From Erpobdella octoculata (taxonomy: Eukaryota > Annelida > Clitellata > Hirudinida > Erpobdellidae), in the NCBI GenBank assembly GCA_963978895.1, contig OZ022245.1, positions 22,498,968 to 22,562,967 on the forward strand: 64,000 bases of DNA, in the 5' to 3' direction. The notes beneath the pieces are model-generated. The model was given only the letters and a program-made list of their open reading frames with translations. It ran no database searches and was not told the origin of the DNA. Shown piece by piece: positions 1 to 10,885 of this stretch (within the stretch, counting starts at the first letter, position 1; every line of letters starts with the position of its first letter). Position numbers and translations under genes: made by a program.

Positions 1-279
1 TGAAATGCAATCCACCACATCGAAGCTCGAAATATTAAAAAAATGTGATTTTATTTTTTTTCCTAAAAATGTTTTCCAAATAATTCCACTGCAATAAAAT
101 TTATGGAAGCATTTAAGAAAAAAAATTAAGCATGGCTCTCGCGATAGAGAATTTTTAGATTTGCATTTAAAATGTCTTTCCTTCTTTTCATTCATTCATT
201 ATTTTTCTTCTTTTGCTTTTTCATGCAGATTCCAAAAGCCTCATCAGCAATGTAGATTGACATTCCAAGCACGTACGAG
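1..279 (+). other. Upstream intron end and 5' UTR of the LRR gene
   Basis: The stretch up to 228 ends in a long pyrimidine-rich tract followed by CAG, a good 3' splice acceptor. The exon therefore probably starts at 229. In the frame of the following coding region there is a TAG at 253-255, so 229-279 is untranslated leader and not coding. An upstream non-coding exon must lie outside the window. The acceptor is an inference from sequence pattern only. Confidence 0.6.
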
Positions 280-2319
280 ATGGACGTGAAGCAGGCGGTC
301 TTCACCACGCTGTGGCTCAATATCGTCGTCGGCATCAAATTCGCAGAAGGAAGACGTGCGAGCGAGATAAAAGGATTTGTCGATTGTCTCACCTTCCTGG
401 GAGCTGTCGATGGCGGAGGAACGCGTGGTGTCACTTCTCCACCGACAGATGATGCCGAAAACTTGAGAGATGGAAATGGAGAATACGACGAAGACGGTTT
501 TTATTACGAGACATCGGAAGATGAAAAAGAACCGGTTGATTCCGGTCTCGAAGATCGAAAGTGCGTCTGCAGTCAGGATTTTACGGAAATAATATGCACC
601 GGACTGACCAGTTTCAACGGACAGAGTTTGTTTACTCCGAGTGCACTGTACGGGAGGTTGCAAGATGTGAAAGAAAGTTTGCTCAATTTCGGCAACGAGT
701 CAGTATTTCGTTTGTTTCTTCTGTCCAGAGAATCCGTGAGGGACATGCTGCCTCGCTACATCCTGCAGCACATGCGCTTTCAAAGAATCGTCTTCAATTT
801 CAACGAAATCGGAAAGTATTTAAGTCAAAACTTATTCTCTAAAGAGACTCTCGAATCATTGGAAACGTTGGAGATGGGACGGTGCGGTCTAGGCTCAACC
901 CTGCCGAAAAAATTGTTAAAGGGAGCATCAAATTTGCGGCGCCTTCTCTTGTGGGGAAACAGCATCAAAATGTTTCCTTCGAACTTTTTTTCAGACTGCA
1001 TTGTTTTAGAAGAGTTGATTTTATGGGGTAACCAAATTGAGGCGATCGATGCCAGCACTTTCGGAGGAGTCCATCAACTGCACAATTTAAAACTCCTAGA
1101 CCTCGACAAGAACAATATCAAAGATCTTCCTAGTGGTAACAATTTTTATAAAGAAAACGGTTTTAAACAGAAAGCTTTTTCAGATGCCGCTGACTTTTCT
1201 TATTTAGCGAACGGAATTCCATCAAAAGATGTCGTTTCCTCACTGTCGATAATAATTGGGAATCGATTGGAAACTCTGAAATTGGGAAGCAACCGGATTC
1301 ATACTCTACCGGAAAGCTTTTTAATTGAATTCGAAGAATTAAAACTTTTAAAAATCGACAACAATGGACTTAGTTACGTGTATCCAGGAGCTTTTGACGG
1401 CTTGAAAAATCTTGTCCATCTCAGTCTTGCCTCGAATCTGATTGGATACTTGCCAGACGACATATTTGCTCACATGAACAACCTCATCGTACTTGAACTG
1501 CAAGAAAACCGTCTGGAGCATTTGTGGTTCAGAACATTTCGGGGTCTTTCGTCACTGCAATCTCTTGATCTCTCTAAGAACCGTCTATCCGCCCTTGCTG
1601 AGGGCTTGTTTCAGCACTCTCCGTCCCTCATACGTATCGATTTGAGCAGCAATCGACTGCAAACTCTCGACGAATGTTCCTTCCATCGTCCGCGACATCG
1701 ACTCCAATCCATATCCTTGGTAAACAATCCCGTCATTTGCAACTGCGCCATCTCCTGGTTCTGGCGGTACATGCAATCGATCAACGCCTTCGAAGAGGAA
1801 GAAGAAGAAGGAATTAAATCAACCGAACAATCGTTGCAAACCACACATCGAGTGGCTTTATTCAATCAATCGCTTCAGTTTCATCCTTCTACGTCGAAAA
1901 CAGCTCGTTCAAGAAACCGCTTAAGACACCATCGCCGAGAACACAGAAAACGACGACGCTCAGACAATCCGCCGTTGAACTACGATGAACTGTCACAGCA
2001 TAACATCGACTCAGAAAACATATTCGATTCTCGCTCGTTTAGTACGTCGAACGATGTTCGAAACGATGACATTGACGTTGACGCATCTGACGCGATGAAT
2101 GACTTTGAAGTAACGAGCTACGCAGATACCATGAAGTTCCTGATTGTATGGGGTAGTTGTTCCGTTTCACGAGACGTTCAGCACCACCAACAGGCCGCAA
2201 TACACAGAGGAAGCAAATCATCATCCACTTCCAAACAATCTCGTCAAATGCCAATTTCCAGCTCCCACGTGAGACTACTTTTCAACTGCTCTCTGGATAG
2301 ATGCACCGATGACTTCTGA
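280..2319 (+). CDS. Secreted extracellular leucine-rich-repeat protein
   Basis: A 679-residue protein starting at the first ATG after an in-frame stop at 253-255. Residues 1-23 look like a signal peptide (hydrophobic run LWLNIVVGI). An acidic low-complexity stretch (about 55-90) leads to an LRRNT-like cysteine motif CVCSQDFTEIIC near residue 95. About ten to twelve LRRs follow between residues 160 and 480, with LxxLxLxxN patterns such as LKLGSNRIHTLP and LDLSKNRLSAL. A region without a clear repeat (about 285-325) interrupts them. The cap begins with NPVICNCAISWFW near residue 483. A disordered insert with a run of Glu and a basic RRREHRKRRR-like tract follows. The likely remaining cap cysteines are near the C-terminus (WGSCSVS, NCSLDRC). 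No transmembrane helix is seen, so secretion is inferred. The ligand is unknown; such proteins act in adhesion or as binding subunits. No orthologue was recognised. Confidence 0.85.
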   Translation: MDVKQAVFTTLWLNIVVGIKFAEGRRASEIKGFVDCLTFLGAVDGGGTRGVTSPPTDDAENLRDGNGEYDEDGFYYETSEDEKEPVDSGLEDRKCVCSQDFTEIICTGLTSFNGQSLFTPSALYGRLQDVKESLLNFGNESVFRLFLLSRESVRDMLPRYILQHMRFQRIVFNFNEIGKYLSQNLFSKETLESLETLEMGRCGLGSTLPKKLLKGASNLRRLLLWGNSIKMFPSNFFSDCIVLEELILWGNQIEAIDASTFGGVHQLHNLKLLDLDKNNIKDLPSGNNFYKENGFKQKAFSDAADFSYLANGIPSKDVVSSLSIIIGNRLETLKLGSNRIHTLPESFLIEFEELKLLKIDNNGLSYVYPGAFDGLKNLVHLSLASNLIGYLPDDIFAHMNNLIVLELQENRLEHLWFRTFRGLSSLQSLDLSKNRLSALAEGLFQHSPSLIRIDLSSNRLQTLDECSFHRPRHRLQSISLVNNPVICNCAISWFWRYMQSINAFEEEEEEGIKSTEQSLQTTHRVALFNQSLQFHPSTSKTARSRNRLRHHRREHRKRRRSDNPPLNYDELSQHNIDSENIFDSRSFSTSNDVRNDDIDVDASDAMNDFEVTSYADTMKFLIVWGSCSVSRDVQHHQQAAIHRGSKSSSTSKQSRQMPISSSHVRLLFNCSLDRCTDDF

Positions 2320-2660
2320 CCGTAGCTTTGTTTCCAATGTGATCAACATCGTTAGATTCGGAAAATATAACTTTCGAATTTAGAAGTGCTTTACATGTGA
2401 TAAGTGTGGTTAGCCTACAAAAGTATTTGTTGTAGTCATTTAATCAACTCAGCGGATTTGTGTTTATATGTCTGTGTGTTCATATTTGTTCGGTTTTTAT
2501 ACTTTGTCTATATGTTTTTTTTTTTCAAACACCTTCGTCGAGAGCATATGCAACTGAAAAACTTTTAAAAGCGAGTTTTTAACGGGAAAATCTCACAAAC
2601 TTTAGAGATGTCGTAGAACAGCAATTATAAGTTGTAAATAAAAACAAATGTATTATCACT
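2320..2660 (+). other. 3' UTR of the LRR gene
   Basis: AT-rich sequence after the TGA at 2317-2319 with no open frame of note. It contains the AATAAA signal at 2637-2642, so the transcript probably ends within a few tens of bases after it. Confidence 0.55.
2637..2642 (+). promoter_or_regulatory. Polyadenylation signal
   Basis: A canonical AATAAA hexamer about 320 bases after the LRR stop codon, on the coding strand. It is followed by T-rich and GT-containing sequence, as expected of a 3' processing site. Confidence 0.55.
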
Positions 2661-2939
2661 TTCAGTTCACCATTAAATAGCCTGAATGTTTGGTCGTTTT
2701 ATAGAATTAAACGATTAAACTTTACCTATTTTATATTAAAACAAATTTGTTGTATTTAAAATATTTCCAAGTACCAGTACCGATTTTATTGAAATGTTGT
2801 ACTTTTGAGAAGCATGTTTTAGTAGCGGTTGGTGAGTTGGTGTCCACTTTGCAAACAAATCTGCTAACCGGCAACCATTTTATGGCCAAAAACCCCGGGT
2901 CACACTGGGTAAACCAGCTAATATATCAATATATCATGG

Positions 2940-3060
2940 AGTTAATACTCTATATCATAAAGTTAATACTCTATAACATACAGTTAATACTCTATAACAT
3001 ACAGTTAATACTCTATAACAAACAGTTAATACTCTATAATATACATTTAATACTCCAAAA
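2940..3060 (+). repeat. 21-bp tandem repeat, about 5.8 units
   Basis: Units begin AGTTAATACTCTATA and recur every 21 bp at 2940, 2961, 2982, 3003, 3024 and 3045, with few changes. Both strands stay open across it only because 21 is a multiple of three. I treat it as a minisatellite and not as coding. Confidence 0.9.
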
Positions 3061-4353
3061 ATATCGTCCAACATAAAAGCAAACATTTGACGCTTCTTTC
3101 GTTTTTTACTCAAAGTTAAAACAAAAAATAATATGTAAGCAACAGATATACATAAAATAGTAGAAATATATAAATTATCTACATCATGTATGTAGTTCAA
3201 TTAGGTTATAATTTCATCTTTCGAATAGCTTAAAAAAATGCTTGCCGAAGAACTTGCTTTGATAGCGTTGTTTATAATTTTATAATTGTAGTTAGCCAGA
3301 AAAAAACGCATAAATTCCATTAAACTGGAATTTTTTTTTGTAAATATTTTTTAGTAAAAGCTTTATTTGAAACGGTTTGATATCGAAAAACTTGAAAGCT
3401 GCTATTATTGGATAAGAAGTAGGAACTAGTAAGGAGCTCGTAGAAAAGAGAGCTGTAGCGTTTTTCGTGAAGCTACCTGTTTTTGTTTTGTTGTTACTTA
3501 CTTATGAAAGTATTAAATTGTTTTCCTGCGTCTGCCATCAGCGCCCTTGATGTCTCTGTCGCTTTGTAAAATGAGTATACCGTGATTTAGTGACGACAAA
3601 TATTATAAAGCATACTTGTGATATATGTTCTGTGCGCTGATTTTCATAATATTTAAAAAAAATTCATCAAAATGTTTTGCATTTAAACACACAAAATTGT
3701 ATTAATAATCTAGAATTATACAGCAATGATAACAACTTATTTAAAAAAAATAAAAGTTCTATTTTGTGCTTAAAAAATAGTTTTTCGATAGCCATCATCG
3801 GTACCCTGTATCGTAAAAATTGTAATCCAAAATAAGTACCAATAATTATAATCAAATAAACACTAAAACTGCTATTGAAATAAATATATTAAATAAACAA
3901 ACACATCGGACACAAATGAAAACCAAATAAAACAACTATACAAAAAAATACAAAAAAAATAGTAAAACTTTTTAGAAATTGTGAGAATTAAGTTTGAAAA
4001 GCACCTTCTTTTTTGTGCCATAAAAAAATCGGATCCGCCGGTTTTTATGGTCACAATTCCACTTGCGAATCCAGTTGGGAAAGGTTGATATCGCACACTC
4101 CTATTGAATATCACCACATCTTTAAAAGAAGTGTTTTCTTCCGTTGTCTTGATCGAATTGACGGAGAACGAAATTTGTTTATACGAAATTCCATTCCGGA
4201 CATTTGTTTTCTCCGGAAATTTAGAAAAGAATGATCTACTATCTAATAAAACTTAATATTTAACTTAATAATTATATTGAATAAAATAACATTTAAATGT
4301 TTACAACATTAGTTTTTAGCTAGTTAATAATTACATAATTATTGAATACATTA
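3061..4353. other. Intergenic DNA without a recognised feature
   Basis: AT-rich sequence. The only long open frames (around 3870-4235, both strands) have no recognisable domain, and I could not assign them to a gene or transposon. Confidence 0.5.
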
Positions 4354-4830
4354 TCTATGTTATATAAAAACGACTGTCAGTGTGCATGTATGTATGTATG
4401 TAACTTATGCATAGCTACACAAGTCATCCGATCGTAATGAAATTTTCACACAACCTTGAGAGTCAATAGAGGAAGGTTTTTGTAAAAAAAATTGATATCG
4501 GTCACAAAATGAGCGGGAGCGGAAGAGCAAGCTGAAACGGCAACTGGATAATGAGCGGGGAAGAAAACGGGAAAGCAATCGGAAACGGAAAAGCGACCGG
4601 GAGCAAAAAATCGAGCGGGAAAGGAAAAGGAAAAGCGATCGGGAACGGGAACGGGAGAGCAAGCGGGAACGGAAAAACAACCGGGAACGGGAAAGTGACC
4701 AGGAACGAGAGTGCAAGCGGGAACGGGATAACGACCGGGAGCAGGAGAGCAAGCGGGGCAGGAAACGGGAGCGTGAGAGAAAAACTATAGAAAAACCTCT
4801 AAAAAACCCCCGGAAACGACGGGTACCCTG
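4354..4830 (+). mobile_element. Degraded non-autonomous Helitron
   Basis: Starts A|TCTATGTTATATAAAAACG, the TC-then-AT-rich 5' pattern seen on the better-preserved Helitrons in this window. The block ATCCGATCGTAATGAAATTT near 4430 also occurs in reverse complement inside the Helitron at 52050-54715. The interior (about 4505-4790) is a purine-rich array of CGGGAACGGGAAAGC-like units. The 3' end near 4800-4830 keeps a decayed GC-rich hairpin (CCCCCGG...CGGGTACCC) but no CTAG terminus. The RS-rich open frames here are repeat artefacts. Confidence 0.55.
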
Positions 4831-4870
4831 CAACGTTCTTAAATAAATAAATAGTTTGCTTACTTTATAA

Positions 4871-4948
4871 TATCGTTTTGCGGTAAAGCATTTTTCTGTT
4901 GGCCCTAAAGGAAGGCGATTCGTATCTAACCAGCGTAACCAGCGTCTG
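4871..4948 (+). repeat. tRNA-like module (SINE-like)
   Basis: Contains TTGCGGTAAAGC and a B-box-like CGATTCGTATCTAACC followed by CCAGCGTCTGTA. The same module occurs downstream of tRNA genes at 29871, 44887 and 55363. This copy has no intact tRNA immediately upstream. Confidence 0.5.
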
Positions 4949-5319
4949 TAGGGGATGGGGAAAGGCACGCACCATAAACTGTCTCATCTGTTTTATCAAG
5001 CTATTAGTTTTACGCCTAACAATTGTGACCATAAAAAAGGTCACAGTCTACAATTCAACTACCGATGACCTTTCACGGCTCACCAAGTAGCAGCAGTCGA
5101 ACTGACAATAACACATTTCAATATCTTATTGACAATTACCCTCTTGCCTCCCTCGCTACGCCTCTGCATCTCCATCAGTTAAAATCACTTCAAGACGGAT
5201 TCTCTCTGTGTTTAATGTAGAAATAGGTCTCTTCATTCTGCCAATTTTAAACCCATTATTGGTAAATTTAAAATCTCTAATCAAAATGAATCATTTGTCT
5301 ATGTAATTTTCAATAAGTG

Positions 5320-5392
5320 GTTTCCGTGGTGTAGTGGTTATCACGTTCGCCTAACACGCGAAAGGTCCCCAGTTCGAGCCTGGGCGGAAACA
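5320..5392 (+). tRNA. tRNA-Val(AAC)
   Basis: A 73-nt cloverleaf: 7-bp acceptor GTTTCCG/CGGAAAC, D arm with TGTAGTGGTTATCAC, anticodon loop CTAACAC (AAC), and T arm with GTTCGAGCC. No intron and no encoded CCA. TTTT follows at 5396. It lies in a roughly 400-bp block that recurs around most Val genes here. Confidence 0.95.
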
Positions 5393-6693
5393 TTATTTTG
5401 CACTGAGAATTAAACGGTGTCAGGTTGATATCTAGATTAAAAGGATTCTAATATCTTTTTATGCAATTAAAGTAACTAAACAATCAGAAGCTATCAACTT
5501 TAGCTTATACATTGGCAATTTGATTTGTTCTATCTTTCGTGACTCAGCTGTACTGTCACGGAGTCTTCTGAAAAGACTGGTTGTAAAAATTTAAACCTCT
5601 CCGCCGCAACCAAGATTTGATTGCTGAGTAGATTTACCGCTAGTGGAATAGCGTGAAATGACAGAGTGACAGTGCGTTGGGGGCGGTTTTTTTAAGGCTG
5701 GGGTGTCATTTGGAGGACATTTCTTCTCAAGGATTTTGTAAAAACAATGCCCAAAAACAGGAGTGCATAGGATTTTAGAAAATGTTTACAAAAAGTACTT
5801 CTGACTACCCCCATCCCCTTGGTCATCAGCTATTTATTGATGCAAAAATAAATGATTTAGTACAAGAAATATTTTTATTATTTGGATTTAAAAAAAAAAA
5901 ACAAAATTTTGCCTTCCTCAAAGTTTTCTAAATGTTTTGCTTCCTCCGTGGATCTGATAAAATTTTTCCCAATCCTGAAATTTTATTGGAAAAACGTATC
6001 ACTCCTCCCCCCTGATCAATAATTTGTTGGAGGTTCCCGCCTAGTTTCGCTGAAATTTACGCGTTACCACTGTTTACAAATTCAGTTATTCTTTCATAGT
6101 GGATCGACTATCAATGGTCATCTTTCCAGTGGCATAGCGAGAGTGTTTGACGCCCCGGAACAAAGTATAAAAATGCTACCCTTGAAATGTTCTTCTAGAA
6201 TCGTTTACTCTGAAAATACCTAACGACAGTGGTTAATCTTATCTTTAAACAAGTAAAAGAACAAACAAGTTTTTTAACACAAACTTTAATTTCAAATACA
6301 CTCGATTTAGAAATACGAAAGATGTTTAAATTAAGTTGTTTTTTAATTGAATTATGTATTGTCATCCAATATAAAGCTATGCTGAAAGTTTCAGCTTCCT
6401 AGCTAGTCAAAAAGCTGGTTAAATTTTACTTGCAAGATTTGTGTACAGAGAAAGCTACACACGCACACAAACAGAGATTATAACCTAAATAAAATTTTGT
6501 AAAAACTGTTTGCAATAAAAAATATAATTTTTTCTCTAAAAATAGTCATAAGTATTTTTCCAAAAAAATCCTTTTTTAAATACCCATTCAAGTTTTTGGC
6601 GCCTCCTAATTCTGCTAATGTTGAACCCATAATTGGTTATTTGAATATTTTTAATTAAAATGAATCATTTGACAATGTACTTTTAAGTGTGTG
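5393..6693. other. Non-coding DNA with MITE-like ends
   Basis: No gene seen. A motif CAGTGGCATAGCGAG near 6129 and the mirror-type end CTCGCTACGCCTCTG near 5154-5168 (just upstream of the Val gene) match the termini of the short element at 44340-44544. This suggests remnants of one MITE family. Confidence 0.4.
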
Positions 6694-6766
6694 GTTTCCG
6701 TGGTGTAGTGGTTATCACGTTCGCCTAACACGCGAAAGGTCCCCAGTTCGAGCCTGGGCGGAAACA
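6694..6766 (+). tRNA. tRNA-Val(AAC)
   Basis: Identical over all 73 nt to the gene at 5320. Its 5' flank (AATGAATCATTTG...) and 3' flank also resemble that copy, so the duplication covered more than the gene. Confidence 0.95.
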
Positions 6767-7707
6767 TAATATTTTGTACTGACGAAAAAACGATTTCAAG
6801 CTGCAACCAAAATTAATTAAAACAATCATATTATTTTTCCAAGCAGCATTAGTAACTAAACAGTCACTCGCAATCAACTTTAACTTCTACATGGTCAATT
6901 TGATTTTGACTATATCTTGCGGCTCATCTGTATTGCTACGGATTCTTCCCAGCTAATTGTATTTTAAAAATAATTAGATACTCTATCTCAAGAAAACCAC
7001 TGAACAAAAAATATTATTCAACGCAAAATATCTAAACCACACTCCCAATCCATCAAAAAGCCATTTCAGTCACTACAGCGCGAAACAGAAAGCGTCTGCC
7101 TTGCCTATACCCACAATTTATAAGGCGACAGAAAGTTTCACGAAAACCACAAGTTAGAACAATGTTCTGGTTCTTAATATTTGAACCTATATCCGCTGCG
7201 ACCAAGGTTTAAGTGCTGAGCTTATTTACCGCTATTGGCATGGCGTGAAAGGGCAAAGTGATAGTACCATCTGACTCTGGGCGGCACTTTTGAAAACTGG
7301 CAAAAATAGATAACGACCGTAGGTAATCGTAGGTTTTTTTTTCTAAATTTTGATTTTCAAAAATTGCTGATGACCGTGGGGTAGTCGTAGGTACTTTTCC
7401 AAAATGTTTTCCACTTTTGTAAAATAGGTACCTACTCAAGCTTTTAGGGCTCCTTTCAAATGGCGCCCGGAAACATATGCCTCCTACCCTCCTGCCTCAC
7501 TCGCCATGCCTTTGCATCTTGCTTCAGTTAAAAACACTTCAAGACGGATTGTCTCTGTCTTCAATGTGGAAACGGGGTTTTTTCAGTCAACCAATGTTAA
7601 TTGAAAATATTTTGTTTGTTTGTTTAGAGTCCTTTTCCGACTAAGTCGATTTGGACTAAAGAAAATATTTTATTAAAATGATTTGCTTATGTACTTTTTA
7701 ACGATTA
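6767..7707. other. Non-coding spacer between tRNA-Val copies
   Basis: No gene recognised. It contains MITE-end-like GGCGCC and CTCACTCGCC motifs near 7447-7515, as in other Val upstream blocks, and otherwise unassigned AT-rich sequence. Confidence 0.4.
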
Positions 7708-7780
7708 GTTTCCGTGGTGTAGTGGTTATAACGTTCGCCTAACACGCGAAAGGTCCCCAGTTCGAACCTGGGCGAAAACA
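7708..7780 (+). tRNA. tRNA-Val(AAC), variant with acceptor mismatch
   Basis: Same 73-nt frame as the other Val genes but with three changes: TTATAACG in the D region, GAACC in the T arm, and CGAAAAC in the 3' acceptor strand. The last creates a C-A mismatch against GTTTCCG. It may be a decaying copy. The anticodon AAC is intact. Confidence 0.75.
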
Positions 7781-8329
7781 TGATGTTTTGCACTGAGAAG
7801 AAAATAATCTCAAGTTGTTCGAAAAATAATTAATTAAACTAAAATAATCATGATTTTAGACAACTAAACGATAAACAATAATTAACGTTAATCTTTCCTT
7901 TGGCAATTTGATTTTAATTATATTTTGCGGCTCAGCTTTCTAGTGGCGTAGTCAGGATTCAGGAGTAAGGGGAGCTGAAGCAAGCCCCCAATTTTACTGA
8001 AGCATATAACAAATGTCGAAATTCCAGTTTAATAATTTTAAAATAAAAAATCCAGATATTTATACATAAAAATTTGTTTATTTACACATATACATAAATA
8101 TATATTAAGTTAATTTAAAAGAATGATTTAACAATAAAAAAACGTATAAACTTTCACGAAGGGCTTAAAATTGTTAGCTAACGTTAACTGTGCTTAGCGA
8201 AATTTTTTTTAAATGTTTTTTAATCGAGGTTCATCCTGCGGTCACCACCAGCGGCGAATTTTGCAACTAAGTCATCCATTGAGAGTTGGAGCAGGAGGTC
8301 TCATTTAGAAATACCAAGTATTAGTGCTT
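7781..8329. other. Non-coding DNA
   Basis: No gene seen. CTAGTGGCGTAGTCAGGA near 7939 resembles the end of a hAT-type MITE; no matching second end was found. Confidence 0.35.
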
Positions 8330-8490
8330 CCAAACTGTGATATTTCAGTTACAACTTTTCAGTTACAGTTAAAGTTACAACATTTTTCAGTTTCAGTTAA
8401 AGTTATTTTTCCACAAACATTTTTCAGTTACTATTACAGTTATTTATTTTTAAGTTAAAGTTACAGTTAACTGTAGATTCTATAGACAGC
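8330..8490. repeat. Degenerate AGTTA(C/A)-rich subterminal repeats
   Basis: Repeated CAGTTACAGTTAAAGTTAC-like words over about 160 bp, next to hAT transposase debris. Subterminal arrays of short words are common at hAT ends, so this is probably one end of the decayed element that supplied the two fragments at 8553-9471. Confidence 0.45.
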
Positions 8491-8552
8491 AAAAAATGGT
8501 AAAACTTTTTTTTTCATTTATTTTAAAAATGGTAAAACTTCGAGTTCATTAA

Positions 8553-8880
8553 AAAAACGCCAGTTTCTAGGTTTTTGGAGAGCCTGCTTTTTTCCTGCAG
8601 TCATATCACTGAAAATCGAGAAGATGCGCTCGACATATGCTTCTGAAGCAGGTGCAGAGATAAGGTCTTAAGCGAAGGCCGCTATTAGAGGATATACTGT
8701 CTCTGAGGCTGTGCAGAAACTTAATCCAGTTTGATTAGCAGCTAATATTTTTGAAGCCCCAAGATAAACATTAAGTTTTTCTTCAACAGAATTTCCATGC
8801 CTATATTGCTTGCTCGGAGCTTCAATTTCTTGGGCAAGCCTCTATTTAATGGTGGATGGCACAATTCATCAGAAGTTGAA
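8553..8880 (-). pseudogene. hAT transposase C-terminal dimerisation fragment
   Basis: Translating the minus strand gives the hallmark hATC motif SAPASEAYVERIFSIFS followed by TAGKKQA, preceded by YPLIAAFA and an in-frame TAA. This is the dimerisation and catalytic-core end of a hAT transposase. The stop codon and lack of an open frame on either side show a dead copy. The N-terminal part of the same kind of protein lies nearby at 9127-9471, separated by an inverted repeat, so one rearranged element is likely. Confidence 0.75.
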
Positions 8881-8936
8881 AATGCAACACTTGCTGGTAC
8901 AAAACCAGAATTTAACAATTGTTAAATAAATAAACT

Positions 8937-9147
8937 ATAAATCCCAAGGCAATTTAGAACTTTGACTTTAATCTAAATTTTAATTATAAATAAACCGGGA
9001 GCGGGAAAGCGAAATTGGTTATCTAAATATTTTTAACTCCGCGTGATGATATGTTGAAGCTTTTGATGCTGCAAAAACATATATCAAAAAAATGTAAAGG
9101 TTAAAATTTAGATTAAAGTCAAAGTTCTAGATTGCCTTGGGATTTAT
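8937..9147. repeat. 47-bp inverted repeat, arms 8937-8983 and 9101-9147
   Basis: The arms are reverse complements with one mismatch in 47. The right arm covers the end of the hAT N-terminal fragment, so the left arm is an inverted duplicate of it. The spacer is about 117 bp. Confidence 0.85.
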
Positions 9148-9471
9148 ACGTCTATTTTTTACCGTTTCTGCGGCATTTGTTGACAGCTGACGTTGTTGTT
9201 CGTCGGATAACAACACATCAATTGGCTTCTGCTGCATAAATTTTTTGTAAGCCTCAGATGCAGTCTGGTGTGTTTTTAATTCCACGTGAATAGCAAACCC
9301 CGTTTTACGGTCGAGGGTTTTTGCCCAGTTGTTGAAACCATCTTTAGTAAAAGCCTGCGACGTTTTTCCAACTGACAAAAGTGTTGTGCCGGTATTGCAA
9401 CAGTTGAAGCAAAAAGCAGCTTGTTTTTTCAAACTGTATTCCAGCCATGGAAATTTTTCATACCTTATAAA
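9127..9471 (-). pseudogene. hAT transposase N-terminal (TTF-type zinc finger) fragment
   Basis: The frame reads through RYEKFPWLEYSLKKQAAFCF with a CxxC knuckle, then FTKDGFNNWAKTL and a later H. This is the pattern of the TTF-type zinc-binding domain at the start of ZMYM1-like hAT transposases. The frame is open upstream of the first possible start, so no true initiator is kept. It ends at a stop within the inverted-repeat arm. The broken hAT at 31513-33520 has the same domain (FPWIEYSIKQDAVYCFSC). I call this a fragment, not a host gene. Confidence 0.7.
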
Positions 9472-10658
9472 CTAAACATGTTTACTGGATATTCAACTCT
9501 AATTAAATTTTAAAATTCTATACAGAGACGTCATTTTAGCAAAACCTTGTGGGGGGTAATATCATCTTAAGACCCGCTAAATTTTCATAACATTAAAAAT
9601 TTTTGAAAACCATTTTTTTAATTTTTGCTCCCAAAAAAAGCTGATGACTGGGGAGTCACATCTTTGCGAAGGTTCACTAAAACATCACAGAATTTCAACT
9701 TCACCGTGATAGAGTCCACCTACCTATAAAAATCTACCTCTGAAGCTTCAAATTTACACTTTTCAGACTATTTGTGAGGGCCCAATTTGTATATTTTGGG
9801 GCCCAAAACTACGTCATGGTGCCCAATCAAAGTTAGAGAAGGAAAGACCCATTCTTGTCTCATCTAATTGACGTCTTTGATTCTACACTCTTATAATTTG
9901 GGTGCACTAAAATTACATATATATTAAAATGTATAGACTCGGGATTATTTTACAGGGGGTATTGTTTTTGGAAATATTGTCCTATACTCAATAATTGTAT
10001 GACACTTGTGGAATCTAATATTATAAATTAAATTGGTTCTAAAAATCAACTAACTATTTTGATTGAAATGTTCGTCCTGGGTGATTTATGGTAAATCCAT
10101 TTGCTGGTTGAACTGGTCCATGCCTCACATAATGTACAAACAATGGTATGCTGATTCCTAATATGAGACATCTAATACTTTCCCAAGATGAGACGCTGCA
10201 AAAAGATTAGACAATTTCAATAAGAATTTATGGTAGCCAGCAGTTTCTTGCAAAACCATTAAATGTATGATACAATTATTGACTTGAATTGCATTTTTTT
10301 AATTAGAAATTAAATTATTTAAATGTAAGTACAATTGCAGGATGTCATCTAACAAAGAAATCACAGCTAGAATCATGACAGAAAGCAGATATAAAGTATT
10401 CAAACAGTATTTACAGCACTTTATTGACAATGTTAAGCTAACCGTTTTTAAATCAGTTGTTTAATTTTAGAGGGCCATGCATAACACACTTAAAAGTATT
10501 GATGTCTCGTTTGTGAGTCATTCGCGAAGAGCAAATCTAAAAAAAACTAACCCATAAAAACAAAGTTTTTATTATAAATCCTTTATATACGATCCTAGAT
10601 TTTTATTTTTAAGCCCAGAGCCAAATTCAAAAATTAAATTCAAATTCAAAAATATGGA
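9472..10658. other. Non-coding DNA without a recognised feature
   Basis: AT-rich sequence, no convincing open frame, no tRNA and no element end that I could pair. Confidence 0.45.
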
Positions 10659-10760
10659 CCCTTTTGACGGGGCCGTTTTGACGAAGGCCGTTTTGACGGG
10701 GAACGTTTTGACAGGGGCAGTTTTGACGGGGGCCGTTTTGACGGGGACCGTTTTGACTGA
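10659..10760. repeat. 15-bp tandem repeat, about 7 units
   Basis: Units of CCGTTTTGACGGGGN with small changes, period 15. Downstream (10760-10885), CAGCTCGATCGGATAACGGG and a GACAGACAGACA tract resemble the inner 5' part of Helitrons read on the minus strand, so this may be Helitron interior; weak. Confidence 0.85.
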
Positions 10761-10885
10761 AATTTTGATAGATTCAATTGTCTCGCAGCCCAAGTCGATG
10801 TGCCAAATTTCAGCTCGATCGGATAACGGGAAGTGAGTTAATTTTGAGACTCAAAGTTTGTGACAGACAGACAATCGAAAATAAT

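Noticed and set aside
3872..4234. Possible exon on either strand around 3.9-4.2 kb
   Set aside because: Frames overlap on both strands and neither has a recognisable domain or clear splice sites.
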